DNA of 64,000 bases. It comes from Ectothiorhodospira shaposhnikovii (GTDB lineage Bacteria; Pseudomonadota; Gammaproteobacteria; Ectothiorhodospirales; Ectothiorhodospiraceae). Under the pieces are notes generated by a model. It saw only the letters and a program-made list of their open reading frames with translations. It was not told the origin of the DNA and made no database searches. Below are positions 7,255 to 15,560 of the stretch, piece after piece. Where the stretch lies: the NCBI RefSeq assembly GCF_016584105.1, contig NZ_NRSM01000008.1, positions 1 through 64,000 on the forward strand, in the 5' to 3' direction. A program made the translations under genes and the position numbers. Position 1 is the first letter of the stretch, and the number at the start of each line of letters is the position of its first letter.

Positions 7255-7779
7255 ATGACGGAAAATATGGCACCCAAACCCAACGCCGATGGCGCTGCCC
7301 AGGGACAGCCGCAGCAGGAGTTCGGGCTGCAGAAGATTTATGTGAAGGACATTTCCTTCGAATCGCCCAACTCCCCCGCCGTCTTTACCCGCGAGTGGAA
7401 GCCGGAGACTCAGGTGCAGCTGAATTCCCAGGCCCGCCCCCTGGATGAGAATGGTCTCTTCGAGGTGGAGCTGACGGTGACTGTGACCACCAAGTCCCAG
7501 GACAAGGCAGCCTATCTGGTGGAGGTGAAGCAGGCCGGCGCCTTTGTGCTGCGGGGGATCCCCCAGGATCAAATGGGTCCGCTGCTGGCGGCTTACTGCC
7601 CCAATCTGCTGTTCCCCTTTGCCCGCGAGGCGATCTCCGATCTGGTCACCCGCGGTGGTTTCCCGCAAATGCTGCTGGCCCCGGTCAATTTTGATGCCCT
7701 GTATGCGCAGAAACTGAGAAACGAGCAGCAGGCGGCCCAGGGCGGTGATGCCAATGCCGCGCCGACGCCCCTGAACTGA
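7255..7779 (+). CDS. secB: protein-export chaperone SecB
   Basis: A 174-residue SecB. The core is textbook: LQKIYVKDISFESPNSP, the beta-strand region FEVELTVTVT, YLVEVKQAGAF, LLAAYCPNLLFPFAREAI and GGFPQMLLAPVNFDALY. SecB forms a cytoplasmic tetramer that holds preproteins unfolded and delivers them to SecA. The N-terminus has a Gln/Ala-rich extension (about 24 residues) and the C-terminus an Ala/Gln-rich tail, both variable in the family. It is followed 12 bases later by gpsA, the common secB-gpsA pair. Confidence 0.96.
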   Translation: MTENMAPKPNADGAAQGQPQQEFGLQKIYVKDISFESPNSPAVFTREWKPETQVQLNSQARPLDENGLFEVELTVTVTTKSQDKAAYLVEVKQAGAFVLRGIPQDQMGPLLAAYCPNLLFPFAREAISDLVTRGGFPQMLLAPVNFDALYAQKLRNEQQAAQGGDANAAPTPLN

Positions 7780-7791
7780 GTTTCAGCATTC

Positions 7792-8793
7792 ATGCGCGAC
7801 GTGCGTCATGTGGCGGTCCTTGGCGCCGGCTCCTGGGGGACAGCGCTGGCCATCCATCTTGCCCGCAAGGGGCTGAAGGTCGGCCTGTGGGGCCGTGACG
7901 GCGGCCGGATGTCGGAGATGAGGGTCGCCGGTCGCAATGCCCGCTATCTGCCGGATGCCCCGTTCCCCGCGACCCTGACACCCGGCGATGATCTGGATGC
8001 CATGGTGTCCGAGGCTGACCGGGTGTTGCTGGCCGTGCCCAGCAGTGGCTTTCACGACATCCTGCGCCGAATCGCCCCGCATCTGCCGGGGCGAGGGCTG
8101 GTGTGGGCCACCAAGGGCCTGGATCTGGAAACCACCCGCTGGCTGCATGAGCTGGTGCTGGAAGAACTTCCCGGGGATGTGCACTGGGGGGTGGCTTCCG
8201 GTCCTTCCTTCGCTTCCGAGCTGGGGCGTGGCCTGCCTACTGCATTGACTCTGGCCGCGCCGGATCCGGTATTTGCCGAAGATGCCCGTGCCTGGCTGGC
8301 CGGGGGCACGCTGCGGGTGTACACCAGCGACGACGTGGTGGGTGTACAGCTGGGGGGTGCCTTCAAGAATGTGCTGGCCATTGCCGCGGGTGTTTCCGAC
8401 GGTCTGGGTTTCGGTGCCAATGCCCGTGCCGCGCTGATCACCCGGGGACTGGCCGAACTGATGCGCCTGGGGGCCGCCACCGGCGCCCGCAACGAGACGC
8501 TGATGGGGTTGTCTGGCCTGGGGGATCTGGTGCTGACCTGTACCGACAACCAGTCCCGTAACCGTCGCCTCGGCCTGGCCCTTGGGCAGGGGCAGGGGAT
8601 GGAGGAAGCGGTGGCCGCCATTGGTCAGGCGGTGGAGGGGGTGCGCACGGCCCGTGTGGCGGTGGCCAAGGCGGCGGCCCTGCAAGTGGACATGCCCATC
8701 TGCCGGCAGGTGTACCGGGTTCTCTATGAAGGTCTGGCGCCGATGGCGGCGGTGGAAGAGTTGCTGAGCCGGGATCCCAAGCCGGAGTTCTAG
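7792..8793 (+). CDS. gpsA: NAD(P)-dependent glycerol-3-phosphate dehydrogenase GpsA
   Basis: A 333-residue enzyme that makes sn-glycerol 3-phosphate from dihydroxyacetone phosphate for phospholipid synthesis. The N-terminal Rossmann motif GAGSWGTALA (residues 11-20), the WATKGL segment, SGPSFA and the catalytic-lysine region GGAFKNVLAIAAG are all present, followed by GLSGLGDLVLTC and SRNRRLG. Normal length. It is the last gene of the rightward grxC-secB-gpsA run; cysE, which follows in E. coli, is absent, and trmL is instead encoded on the opposite strand. Confidence 0.96.
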   Translation: MRDVRHVAVLGAGSWGTALAIHLARKGLKVGLWGRDGGRMSEMRVAGRNARYLPDAPFPATLTPGDDLDAMVSEADRVLLAVPSSGFHDILRRIAPHLPGRGLVWATKGLDLETTRWLHELVLEELPGDVHWGVASGPSFASELGRGLPTALTLAAPDPVFAEDARAWLAGGTLRVYTSDDVVGVQLGGAFKNVLAIAAGVSDGLGFGANARAALITRGLAELMRLGAATGARNETLMGLSGLGDLVLTCTDNQSRNRRLGLALGQGQGMEEAVAAIGQAVEGVRTARVAVAKAAALQVDMPICRQVYRVLYEGLAPMAAVEELLSRDPKPEF

Positions 8794-8908
8794 AGCCGTC
8801 TTCCGGCGACCCCTTTGATTCGGGATTGCGCATGTCGTGTCAGAAGACGTTCAGGAAAACACCGCCGCTCCCGTGGTGAAACAGCGTCATCTTCGCGGGG
8901 AATAGCAT

Positions 8909-8980
8909 CGTCACTCCCGCGAAGGCGGGAGTCCAGGATTTTCAGTCTGCCGCCGGATTCCCGCTTTCGCGGGAATGACG
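8909..8980. repeat. paired palindromic repeat, same family as 1070-1184
   Basis: Two inverted modules, CGTCACTCCCGCGAAGGCGGGAG (about 8909-8932) and ATTCCCGCTTTCGCGGGAATGACG (8957-8980), facing each other so that the whole element is one large dyad. It fills most of the 249-base gap between convergent gpsA and trmL and generates a spurious reading frame across it. A bidirectional terminator role is possible. Confidence 0.85.
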
Positions 8981-9042
8981 GGAGTGGATCGCGGAAATGA
9001 CGGGGCGGGATGGGGCGCGGGAATGACTCGTCCTGCACATCC

Positions 9043-9510
9043 TCAGGTGGCGGCACCGGGGTAGCCTAGTTGCCGCCAGGCCTCCATTACCACCACGGCC
9101 ACCGAGTTGGACAGGTTGAGGCTGCGGCTTCCCGTTACCATGGGGATACGCAGGCGCTCCTCCCCGGGAAGGCTTCCCAGTACCGCATCCGGCAAGCCCC
9201 GGGTTTCAGGGCCGAACAGGAACGCATCCCCCGGCTGGAACATAACCTCGCTGTAAATCCGGCTGCCCCGGGTGGACAGGGCGAACACCCGCCGCGGATG
9301 TACGGCTTCCGAGAAGGCACTCAGGCTGTCATACTCCGTCACCGAAGTCAGATCCCGATAATCCAGCCCTGCGCGCCGCAGGCGCGCGTCATCCAGCGTG
9401 AACCCCAGCGGGTGAATCAGGTGCAACCGGCAGCCGGTATTGGCCGCCAGACGCATGACGTTACCCGTGTTGGGTGGTATCTCCGGTTGATACAGGACGA
9501 TGTGAAACAT
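9043..9510 (-). CDS. trmL: tRNA (cytidine/uridine-2'-O-)-methyltransferase TrmL
   Basis: A 155-residue SPOUT methyltransferase that 2'-O-methylates the wobble base (position 34) of leucine tRNAs. It opens [27 protein letters not shown], with the family motif 1 (NTGN..R), motif 2 [10 protein letters not shown] and motif 3 [22 protein letters not shown], which build the AdoMet-binding trefoil knot. Normal length for the single-domain enzyme. The start at 9510 shares the tetranucleotide CATG with the divergent dihydroorotate dehydrogenase start at 9509, so each gene's ribosome site lies inside the other's coding region (AGGGGAAG for trmL). Confidence 0.95.
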   Translation of the reverse strand: MFHIVLYQPEIPPNTGNVMRLAANTGCRLHLIHPLGFTLDDARLRRAGLDYRDLTSVTEYDSLSAFSEAVHPRRVFALSTRGSRIYSEVMFQPGDAFLFGPETRGLPDAVLGSLPGEERLRIPMVTGSRSLNLSNSVAVVVMEAWRQLGYPGAAT

Positions 9511-10456
9511 GCCAGTCGACACTTCCCCTAAACAGGCCCTTGCGATCGATTTCTGCGGGCTTTCCATGGCTTCCCCCCTGGTGCTGCTCTCGGGCTGCGT
9601 GGGGTTCGGCGAGGAGTATACCCGTGTGGCGGGCTTCTCCAATCGCCATGTGGGCGCCATCTGCCTCAAGGGCACCACGGGTCAGGCCCGTCCGGGCAAT
9701 GCCCCTCACCGGGTCTACGAGACCCCCGGCGGCATGCTCAATGCCATCGGTCTGCAGAACCCCGGGGTGGACTTCGTGGTGGACGAGATCCTGCCCGGCC
9801 TGGACTATGACGAGACCCGCTTCATCGCCAACGTCTCAGGTTCCACCATTGAGGAATACATTGAGGTCACCCGCCGTTTTGACGATTCTCCGGTGGATGC
9901 CATCGAGATCAACATCTCCTGCCCCAACGTGAAGGAAGGCGGCGTGGCCTTCGGCAATGATCCGGACATGTCCGCCCGGGTGGTGGAGGCCTGCCGCAAG
10001 GCCACCGGCAAGCCGCTGATCACCAAGCTGTCACCCAATCAGACGGATATCGCGGCCAATGCCCGTCGCTGCATTGAGGCCGGTACCGATGCCTTTTCCG
10101 CCATCAATACCCTGATGGGCATGGCCATTGATGCCGAGCGCCGTCGCACCGTGATCGGCAACAATCAGGGCGGCCTGTCCGGTCCGGCCATCAAGCCGGT
10201 GGCCCTGCTGCGGGTCCATCAGGTCTATCAGGTGGCCAGGCCCCACGGGGTGCCCATCATCGGTCAGGGCGGGGTGGCCAGCGCCACCGACGCCATCGAG
10301 TTCCTGCTGGCGGGCGCCACCGCGGTCGGGGTGGGAACGGGGCTGTTCTATGATCCGCTGCTGTGCCAGAAGATCAATGCCGGTATCCAGGATTACCTGC
10401 GGCGCCATGGTTTTGGCCATGTGTCCGAGTTGACCGGCTCCCTGCAGCTCAATTGA
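9509..10456 (+). CDS. dihydroorotate dehydrogenase, class 1B catalytic type
   Basis: A 315-residue FMN-dependent dihydroorotate dehydrogenase of class 1 (cytosolic) rather than the membrane class 2 usual in gammaproteobacteria. Visible features: [34 protein letters not shown], the catalytic-base cysteine in [12 protein letters not shown] (class 2 has serine), LSPNQTDI, the substrate and FMN loops [10 protein letters not shown] and [19 protein letters not shown]. Class 1B enzymes (PyrDB) work with the iron-sulfur flavoprotein PyrK to pass electrons to NAD; no pyrK is visible in this window. It could alternatively use another acceptor, or act on a related pyrimidine. Start ATG 9509 overlaps the trmL start. 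Confidence 0.88.
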   Translation: MPVDTSPKQALAIDFCGLSMASPLVLLSGCVGFGEEYTRVAGFSNRHVGAICLKGTTGQARPGNAPHRVYETPGGMLNAIGLQNPGVDFVVDEILPGLDYDETRFIANVSGSTIEEYIEVTRRFDDSPVDAIEINISCPNVKEGGVAFGNDPDMSARVVEACRKATGKPLITKLSPNQTDIAANARRCIEAGTDAFSAINTLMGMAIDAERRRTVIGNNQGGLSGPAIKPVALLRVHQVYQVARPHGVPIIGQGGVASATDAIEFLLAGATAVGVGTGLFYDPLLCQKINAGIQDYLRRHGFGHVSELTGSLQLN

Positions 10457-10515
10457 ATCCACGCCGGGTCCGGGTTGCGTCACCTGCTGATTCAAGTCAA
10501 TCCGGCATGAAGGGG

Positions 10516-10540
10516 TGGGGGCCGGTTCTTCAGGCCCCCA
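10516..10540. terminator. hairpin between convergent pyrD-like gene and ntrC
   Basis: Perfect 8-base stem TGGGGGCC/GGCCCCCA with a 9-base loop, spanning the ntrC stop codon. No T-tract follows on either strand, so it may be a Rho-assisted or mRNA-end structure only. Confidence 0.35.
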
Positions 10541-11945
10541 GGTCCTCGCCTTCATCCATGTTCAGTTCGTTGATCTTGCGGGTGAGCGTATTGCGTCCCC
10601 AGCCCAGCAGTCTTGCCGCATCCTGGCGGCGCCCGCCGGTCTTTTTCAGGGCGGCCGTGATCATGATGCGTTCGAAGGCCGGGGTGGCGCGATCCAGTAG
10701 TGAGGCATTGCCCCGCGCCAGCTCCTGCTCGGCCCAGTGGGCCAGTTCTTCCTCCCAGCCGCCGCCATGGGTGTTGCCGGAGCGCTCGTGCAGCTCCGGT
10801 GGCAGGTCGTTGGTATGGATTTCACGGCCCGAGGCCATGACCGTGAGCCAGCGGCACAGGTTCTCCAGTTGTCGTACGTTGCCGGGCCAGTCCAGGGCCG
10901 AAAGATAATCCAGTACCTCCGGCAGCGGCACCTTGCGTTCCACGTTCAGCTCGGCCGCCGCCGTGCCCAGGAAGTGATTCAGCAGCAAGGGGATGTCCTG
11001 GCGCCGTTCCCGCAGGGCCGGGACGTGAATGCGGATCACGTTCAGCCTATGGAACAGGTCTTCCCGGAACAGGCCCTCCTGGACCCGGCTTTCCAGGTTC
11101 TGGTGGGTGGCGGCGATGATGCGCACATCCACCTTCACCGGCATGTGTCCGCCGACCCGGTAGAATTCGCCGTCCGCCAATACCCGCAGCAAGCGGGTCT
11201 GCAGCTCCGCCGGCATATCGCCGATCTCGTCCAGGAACAGGGTGCCGCCGTCCGCCTGCTCGAAGCGTCCGCGCCGGGCGCTCTGGGCACCGGTGAAGGC
11301 ACCCTTCTCGTGACCAAACAGCTCTGATTCCAGCAGATCCTTGGGGATGGCGGCGGTGTTCAGGGCGATGAAGGGCATGTGGGCGCGGGGGCTGTGGCGG
11401 TGCAGGGCATGGGCCACCAGTTCCTTGCCGGTGCCTGACTCACCGTTGATGAGGACGGTGATGTTGGAGCGGGACAGCCGTCCGATGGCGCGGAATACCT
11501 CCTGCATGGCCGGCGCCTCGCCGATGATCTCCGGGGTCTTGCTGTTGCCCGACGGCTCTTCCCGGCCGCGTTCCCTGCGGGCCTGGCAGGCCCGCTTCAC
11601 CAGCGAGACGGCATCGTCCACGTCGAAGGGCTTGGGCAGATATTCGAAAGCGCCGCCCTGATACGCAGAGACTGCGCTTTCTAGGTCCGAGTGGGCGGTC
11701 ATGATGATGACGGGCAGCTCGGGGTATTCGCGCTGCAGCCGGCTGAGCAGTTCCAGGCCATCCATGCCCGGCATGCGAATGTCGGTCACCAGGGCATCGG
11801 GAACATCACGTTCAAAGTTCTCCAGCGCTTCCGAGGCGGAGGCAAAGGAGGTGACTTCGATGCCCGCTTTGTTCATCGCCCGTTCCAGCACCCATCGGAT
11901 GGAGCGGTCGTCGTCAATGACCCATATGTGTTCGCGTCTAGTCAT
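10530..11945 (-). CDS. ntrC: nitrogen regulation response regulator NtrC
   Basis: A 471-residue sigma54 activator. Domains in order: receiver (residues 1-125, phospho-acceptor Asp in [12 protein letters not shown], Lys in EYLPKPF), AAA+ central domain (about 145-380, Walker A GESGTGKE, sigma54-contacting GAFTGA loop, Walker B LFLDEIGD) and a C-terminal Fis-type helix-turn-helix ([22 protein letters not shown]). Phosphorylated by NtrB, it activates nitrogen-assimilation promoters. It overlaps ntrB by 8 bases and is last in the glnA-DUF4124-ntrB-ntrC run. Confidence 0.97.
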   Translation of the reverse strand: MTRREHIWVIDDDRSIRWVLERAMNKAGIEVTSFASASEALENFERDVPDALVTDIRMPGMDGLELLSRLQREYPELPVIIMTAHSDLESAVSAYQGGAFEYLPKPFDVDDAVSLVKRACQARRERGREEPSGNSKTPEIIGEAPAMQEVFRAIGRLSRSNITVLINGESGTGKELVAHALHRHSPRAHMPFIALNTAAIPKDLLESELFGHEKGAFTGAQSARRGRFEQADGGTLFLDEIGDMPAELQTRLLRVLADGEFYRVGGHMPVKVDVRIIAATHQNLESRVQEGLFREDLFHRLNVIRIHVPALRERRQDIPLLLNHFLGTAAAELNVERKVPLPEVLDYLSALDWPGNVRQLENLCRWLTVMASGREIHTNDLPPELHERSGNTHGGGWEEELAHWAEQELARGNASLLDRATPAFERIMITAALKKTGGRRQDAARLLGWGRNTLTRKINELNMDEGEDLGA

Positions 11946-13005
11946 CCATAAGCTCCACGGGGATCAGCAGTGAGAATACTGTCTGCCCAGGACGGGAAGT
12001 GCATTCGATCAGGCCGCCCATCTGGTTGAGCAGTGACTGGGCGATGGAGAGCCCGAGTCCCGTGCCGCCGGCGCGACCCGAGACCATGGGGAAAAAGATG
12101 CGCTCGCGGATGTCCTCGCTGATGCCCGGCCCGTCGTCGATCACCTGGATCAGGGCCACCAGCTTGTGGCGGATCTGGCCGATGGTGTACTGGCGCCGCA
12201 CCCGGGTTCTCAGTTTGATTTTCCCGGTGTCACCCATGGCCTGCACCGCGTTGCGCACGATATTGAGTACCGACTGGATCAGCATGTCCTGGTCGGCGTT
12301 GACGTCGGGAATGCTGGGGTCATAGTCGGTTCGGATCTGAATGCCTTCCGGGGCCTCCACGCTCACCAGGCTGCGCACATGCTCCAGTACCCGGTGAATG
12401 TTCAGGCGCCTGCACTGGGGCAGGCTGTTTGGACCCAGCATGCGGTTGACCAGGTTTTGCAGGCGGTCCGCCTCGCCAATGATGATGCGGGTGTATTCCC
12501 TTAGCTCCGGGTCCGGCAGTTCCCGTTCCAGCAGTTGGGCCGCGCCGCGAAGTCCGCCCAGGGGATTCTTGATCTCATGGGCCAGGCCGCGAACCAGTGC
12601 CCGTGTGGCGGATTGCTGGTTGAGGAGTTGTTCTTCCCGGGTGATGCGCAGCTGCCGGTCGACCTGGATCAGTTCCACCAGGAGTTGGCGGGGGTGCCCC
12701 GGCTCGGAGATGGGGGAAGCGGTCAGATCCACGGTGACTTCACGGGCGTAGTGCAGCCCCAGAAGTCGTTCCCGTTCCGTGAAGGGGTGGCCGGTTTCAA
12801 GGGACTGTCGCAGGCTGCTGATGAAGGTCTCGTCCTCACGAAACAGCCCCTGGATGGATAGCCCCTGAATCCGGTTCAGGCTCATCTCCATCAGCATTTC
12901 CGCCGCCGGGTTCATGTAGACCAGACACAATCGGGCGTCCGCCACCAGGACGGCAGTGGTCAGGGTTTCCAGTAGCTGTCGATGCAGGTTGTGATCTTGA
13001 GGCAT
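11938..13005 (-). CDS. ntrB: nitrogen regulation sensor histidine kinase NtrB (GlnL)
   Basis: A 355-residue soluble histidine kinase: N-terminal PAS domain (about residues 10-120), dimerisation/phospho-acceptor helix with the H-box LAHEIKNPLGGLRG, N-box NIVRNAVQAMGD, and G-boxes DDGPGISEDIRERIF and GTGLGLSIA. NtrB phosphorylates or dephosphorylates NtrC under control of PII. The start at 13005 (MPQDHNLHRQLLETL) is preferred over 13050, whose extra residues do not resemble the family N-terminus. A perfect NtrC-type operator lies about 150 bases upstream (13154-13170), implying autoregulation separate from glnA. Confidence 0.95.
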   Translation of the reverse strand: MPQDHNLHRQLLETLTTAVLVADARLCLVYMNPAAEMLMEMSLNRIQGLSIQGLFREDETFISSLRQSLETGHPFTERERLLGLHYAREVTVDLTASPISEPGHPRQLLVELIQVDRQLRITREEQLLNQQSATRALVRGLAHEIKNPLGGLRGAAQLLERELPDPELREYTRIIIGEADRLQNLVNRMLGPNSLPQCRRLNIHRVLEHVRSLVSVEAPEGIQIRTDYDPSIPDVNADQDMLIQSVLNIVRNAVQAMGDTGKIKLRTRVRRQYTIGQIRHKLVALIQVIDDGPGISEDIRERIFFPMVSGRAGGTGLGLSIAQSLLNQMGGLIECTSRPGQTVFSLLIPVELMDD

Positions 13006-13153
13006 ACAAAATCCCCCATGCAAAAAGCGGACCAGTTTTGGCGGGCACAAGGGGGCCGGCGAGGTTGCCCGGGAAGTTGGCGGCAGGCTTCAGCTATTCA
13101 TGCCTGGGTCGGAGTATCCCCGTCGGGCGTATGGGCATATTGGGATCATAGCA

Positions 13154-13170
13154 CGCACCATGATGGTGCG
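13154..13170. promoter_or_regulatory. NtrC-binding site upstream of ntrB
   Basis: CGCACCATGATGGTGCG is a perfect dyad matching the NtrC consensus TGCACCA-N3-TGGTGCA at 12 of 14 positions; only the outermost base pair differs. It sits in the 229-base gap between the DUF4124 gene and ntrB, where the E. coli glnL promoter has its NtrC-repressed operator. Confidence 0.75.
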
Positions 13171-13234
13171 ATGGTGTGGTCGAATGGCTTTTCCGGGCCA
13201 GGGCATGTTGCCATGGACTGACCGGATGACATTG

Positions 13235-13786
13235 TCAGGGTGCGCGGGGGCGGGATTGCTGCTGCACAGTGGTGCGCAGAAGATGGAATGTGGTTGTTTC
13301 GGAGCGGATCAGGACGTTCCCGTCACGATCCAGGATCTCCGCCTGCAGTGTGTGTGTCCCCGGGGTCACGTTCTGCAGCGTGGTTCTTGGGGTCTGGGTG
13401 ATGGTGGTGGCGTTGCCGTCCAGGCGGATGCGGATGCGGTGGCCCTTGTCGGTCTGAAGTTCCGGGGTCAGGTGAAGCGCAACCGATACCTGTTCAATAT
13501 TGGTGCGTACGACCCCGGCATTTTCGGGGCTGCTGATGGAGAGTTGCTGGTAGGTTTCCGCTGCTTCCCGCTCGGCGGTTTCATCGGGTGCGGTGGGCGT
13601 GCGCCGGATTTCGGGTAGTCCGGGGGTGGTTGTGGGCTGCTCAACATGGATGGGGCGTGCCTCCACGCCTTCCGGCGGCGTGTCACCGAAGGTGGTGCGG
13701 CCCTGTTCATCGATCCAGTGGTAGATCTGGGCATGGGCGGGCTGGGCCGGTAACAGCAACAGCAACAGCAATGGCAGCAGGGGCAT
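13235..13786 (-). CDS. exported DUF4124 domain protein
   Basis: A 183-residue exported protein: Leu-rich signal peptide (MPLLPLLLLLLLPAQPAHA), then the DUF4124 motif QIYHWIDEQGRTTFGDTPP, a Pro/Thr/Glu-rich linker, and a C-terminal beta-sandwich-like region (VSVALHLTPELQ, GTHTLQAEILDRDGNVL). Function unknown; DUF4124 proteins are common periplasmic or lipid-attached proteins of gammaproteobacteria and one often sits between glnA and ntrB, as in pseudomonads. Start 13786 opens the signal peptide; a longer frame to 13852 runs into the glnA terminator. The strong terminator at 13837-13866 separates it from glnA. Confidence 0.85.
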   Translation of the reverse strand: MPLLPLLLLLLLPAQPAHAQIYHWIDEQGRTTFGDTPPEGVEARPIHVEQPTTTPGLPEIRRTPTAPDETAEREAAETYQQLSISSPENAGVVRTNIEQVSVALHLTPELQTDKGHRIRIRLDGNATTITQTPRTTLQNVTPGTHTLQAEILDRDGNVLIRSETTTFHLLRTTVQQQSRPRAP

Positions 13787-13836
13787 GATGTCGTCCTGTG
13801 TTTCCGCTCTGGTCTTGTAGTCTGTAATACAGAAAA

Positions 13837-13866
13837 GCAAAACCCCCGGCAAGCCGGGGGTTTTGC
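13837..13866 (-). terminator. intrinsic terminator of glnA
   Basis: A perfect 14-base inverted repeat, GCAAAACCCCCGGC/GCCGGGGGTTTTGC, with a two-base centre (AA), starting 27 bases after the glnA stop. The GC stem is flanked by A and T runs, so it can terminate in either direction; on the minus strand it ends glnA transcription ahead of the DUF4124 gene. Confidence 0.9.
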
Positions 13867-13892
13867 GTTCTGGACCGCGGCCCGTCTTGTAC

Positions 13893-15302
13893 TTACAGAC
13901 TGTAGTACAGATCGAACTCCACCGGGTGGGTGGTCATGCGCAGGCGGGTCACTTCTTCCATCTTCAGATCAATGTAGGCATCGATCATGTCGTCGGTGAA
14001 TACGCCGCCGGCGGTCAGGAAGGCGCGGTCCTTGTTGAGGGCTTCCAGAGCCTGGTCCAGGGCATGGCAGACCTGCGGGATCTGCTTTTCCTCTTCGGGA
14101 GGCAGGTCGTACAGGTTCTTGTCCATGGCCTCGCCGGGATGGATCTTGTTCTGGATGCCGTCCAGGCCGGCCATCAGCATGGCGGAGAAGGCCAGGTAGG
14201 GGTTGGCGGTGGAGTCCGGGAAGCGCACCTCGATGCGGCGGGCCTTGGGGCTGGACACCCACGGAATCCGGATGGAAGCGGAACGGTTGCGGGCGGAGTA
14301 GGCCAGCATCACCGGGGCTTCGAAGCCGGGCACCAGACGCTTGTAGCTGTTGGTGGAGGCGTTGGTGAAGGCGTTCAGGGCGCGGGCGTGCTTGATGATG
14401 CCGCCGATGTAGTACAGGGCGGTTTCGGACAGGCCGCCGTACTTGTCGCCGGCAAACAGGTTCTGCCCGTCCTTGGCCAGGGACTGGTGCACGTGCATGC
14501 CGCTGCCGTTATCGCCCACCAGGGGCTTGGGCATGAAGGTGGCGGTCTTGCCGTAGTTGTGGGCCACATTCTGGATCACGTACTTGAGGATCAGTACCTC
14601 GTCGGCCTTGCGGGTCAGGGTGCCGGCGCCGACACCGATCTCGCACTGGCCGGCGGTGGCCACTTCGTGGTGGTGCACTTCGGTCTTGAGGCCCATTTCC
14701 TCCAGCACCAGGCACATGGCGGAGCGCAGGTCCTGCAGGCTGTCCACCGGGGGAACCGGGAAGTAGCCGCCCTTCACGGAGGGGCGGTGACCGATGTTGC
14801 CGTCCTCGAACACCTTTTCGGAGTTCCAGGAGGCCTCGTCGGAGTCGATCTTGAAGAAGGCGCCCTGAATGGAGTTGCCCCACTTGATGTCGTCAAAGAC
14901 GAAGAATTCGTTTTCCGGACCCCACAGGCAGGTGTCGGCGATGCCGGTGCTGGCCAGATAGGCCTCGGCGCGCTTGGCCAAGGAGCGGGGGCAGCGGTCA
15001 TAACCCTGCATGGTGGCCGGTTCCACCACGTCGCAGCGCAGGTTCAGGGTGGGCTCGTCAAAGAAGGGATCCATGACGGCGGTATCCACATCGGGCATGA
15101 GGATCATGTCGGATTCGTTGATGCCCTTCCAGCCGGCGATGGAGGAGCCGTCGAACATCTTGCCGCCTTCCAGCACGTCCTCATCGACGGTGTGGGCGGG
15201 CACGGTCACGTGCTGTTCCTTGCCGCGGCTGTCCACAAAACGGAAATCGACGAATTTGGCGCCGTTTTCCTTGATCATATTCAGAACGTCTGCTGCTGAC
15301 AT
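13893..15302 (-). CDS. glnA: glutamine synthetase type I
   Basis: A 469-residue GSI-beta glutamine synthetase, the same length as the E. coli enzyme. Visible: the beta-grasp start [22 protein letters not shown], the Asp latch region [16 protein letters not shown], the ATP/metal motifs [11 protein letters not shown] and [15 protein letters not shown], and the adenylylation tyrosine in [10 protein letters not shown], so activity is probably tuned by GlnE. It condenses glutamate and ammonia in the cytoplasm. Start 15302 matches the family N-terminus; the open frame to 15371 is upstream leader. A sigma54 promoter candidate and NtrC-like sites lie upstream. Confidence 0.98.
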   Translation of the reverse strand: MSAADVLNMIKENGAKFVDFRFVDSRGKEQHVTVPAHTVDEDVLEGGKMFDGSSIAGWKGINESDMILMPDVDTAVMDPFFDEPTLNLRCDVVEPATMQGYDRCPRSLAKRAEAYLASTGIADTCLWGPENEFFVFDDIKWGNSIQGAFFKIDSDEASWNSEKVFEDGNIGHRPSVKGGYFPVPPVDSLQDLRSAMCLVLEEMGLKTEVHHHEVATAGQCEIGVGAGTLTRKADEVLILKYVIQNVAHNYGKTATFMPKPLVGDNGSGMHVHQSLAKDGQNLFAGDKYGGLSETALYYIGGIIKHARALNAFTNASTNSYKRLVPGFEAPVMLAYSARNRSASIRIPWVSSPKARRIEVRFPDSTANPYLAFSAMLMAGLDGIQNKIHPGEAMDKNLYDLPPEEEKQIPQVCHALDQALEALNKDRAFLTAGGVFTDDMIDAYIDLKMEEVTRLRMTTHPVEFDLYYSL

Positions 15303-15389
15303 GCGTACTCCTCCAGGGCTTGAATGAGAGAGGCCTGTTGAAACGGATTCCCGCGCGGTGCGGGCGTTCAATTCGGTCGAACCATGGGA

Positions 15390-15405
15390 AGCATGAAGCG
15401 TGCCA
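15390..15405 (-). promoter_or_regulatory. sigma54 promoter candidate of glnA
   Basis: On the minus strand TGGCAC-GCTTC-ATGCT, matching the sigma54 consensus TGGCAC-N5-TTGCW at all but one base, with the invariant GG and GC at the required spacing. It lies about 88 bases before the glnA start codon. Confidence 0.65.
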
Positions 15406-15468
15406 TGGTGTTGAGCTGGGTTGCGGAGGCCTTTTGGTGCGAATTTTGGGGCTTGCTCAATGATCGCA

Positions 15469-15515
15469 TGCGCAATCTTAGTGCGTTTTTAAGTATTTTG
15501 CGCTGTTTTGGGGCG
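15469..15515. promoter_or_regulatory. two NtrC-like sites upstream of the glnA sigma54 promoter
   Basis: TGCGCAATCTTAGTGCG (15469-15485, 10 of 14 consensus positions) and TGCGCTGTTTTGGGGCG (15499-15515, 9 of 14), centres 30 bases apart, about three helical turns, and roughly 100 and 130 bases upstream of the predicted start of transcription. The E. coli glnA enhancer sites have a similar arrangement. An additional half-site TTGGTGCG is at 15434-15441. Confidence 0.45.
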
Positions 15516-15560
15516 TTTGGTCTGTGTCTTTTCGTGGATAATGCCCGTCAGCGGTGCCTG

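Noticed and set aside
8790-9056. 88-codon minus-strand frame with SFPRKRES and DSRLRG segments
   Set aside because: This peptide pattern is the usual false translation of the palindromic repeat at 8909-8980.
13863-15299. 478-codon plus-strand open frame opposite glnA
   Set aside because: Antisense shadow of glutamine synthetase; no recognisable domain.
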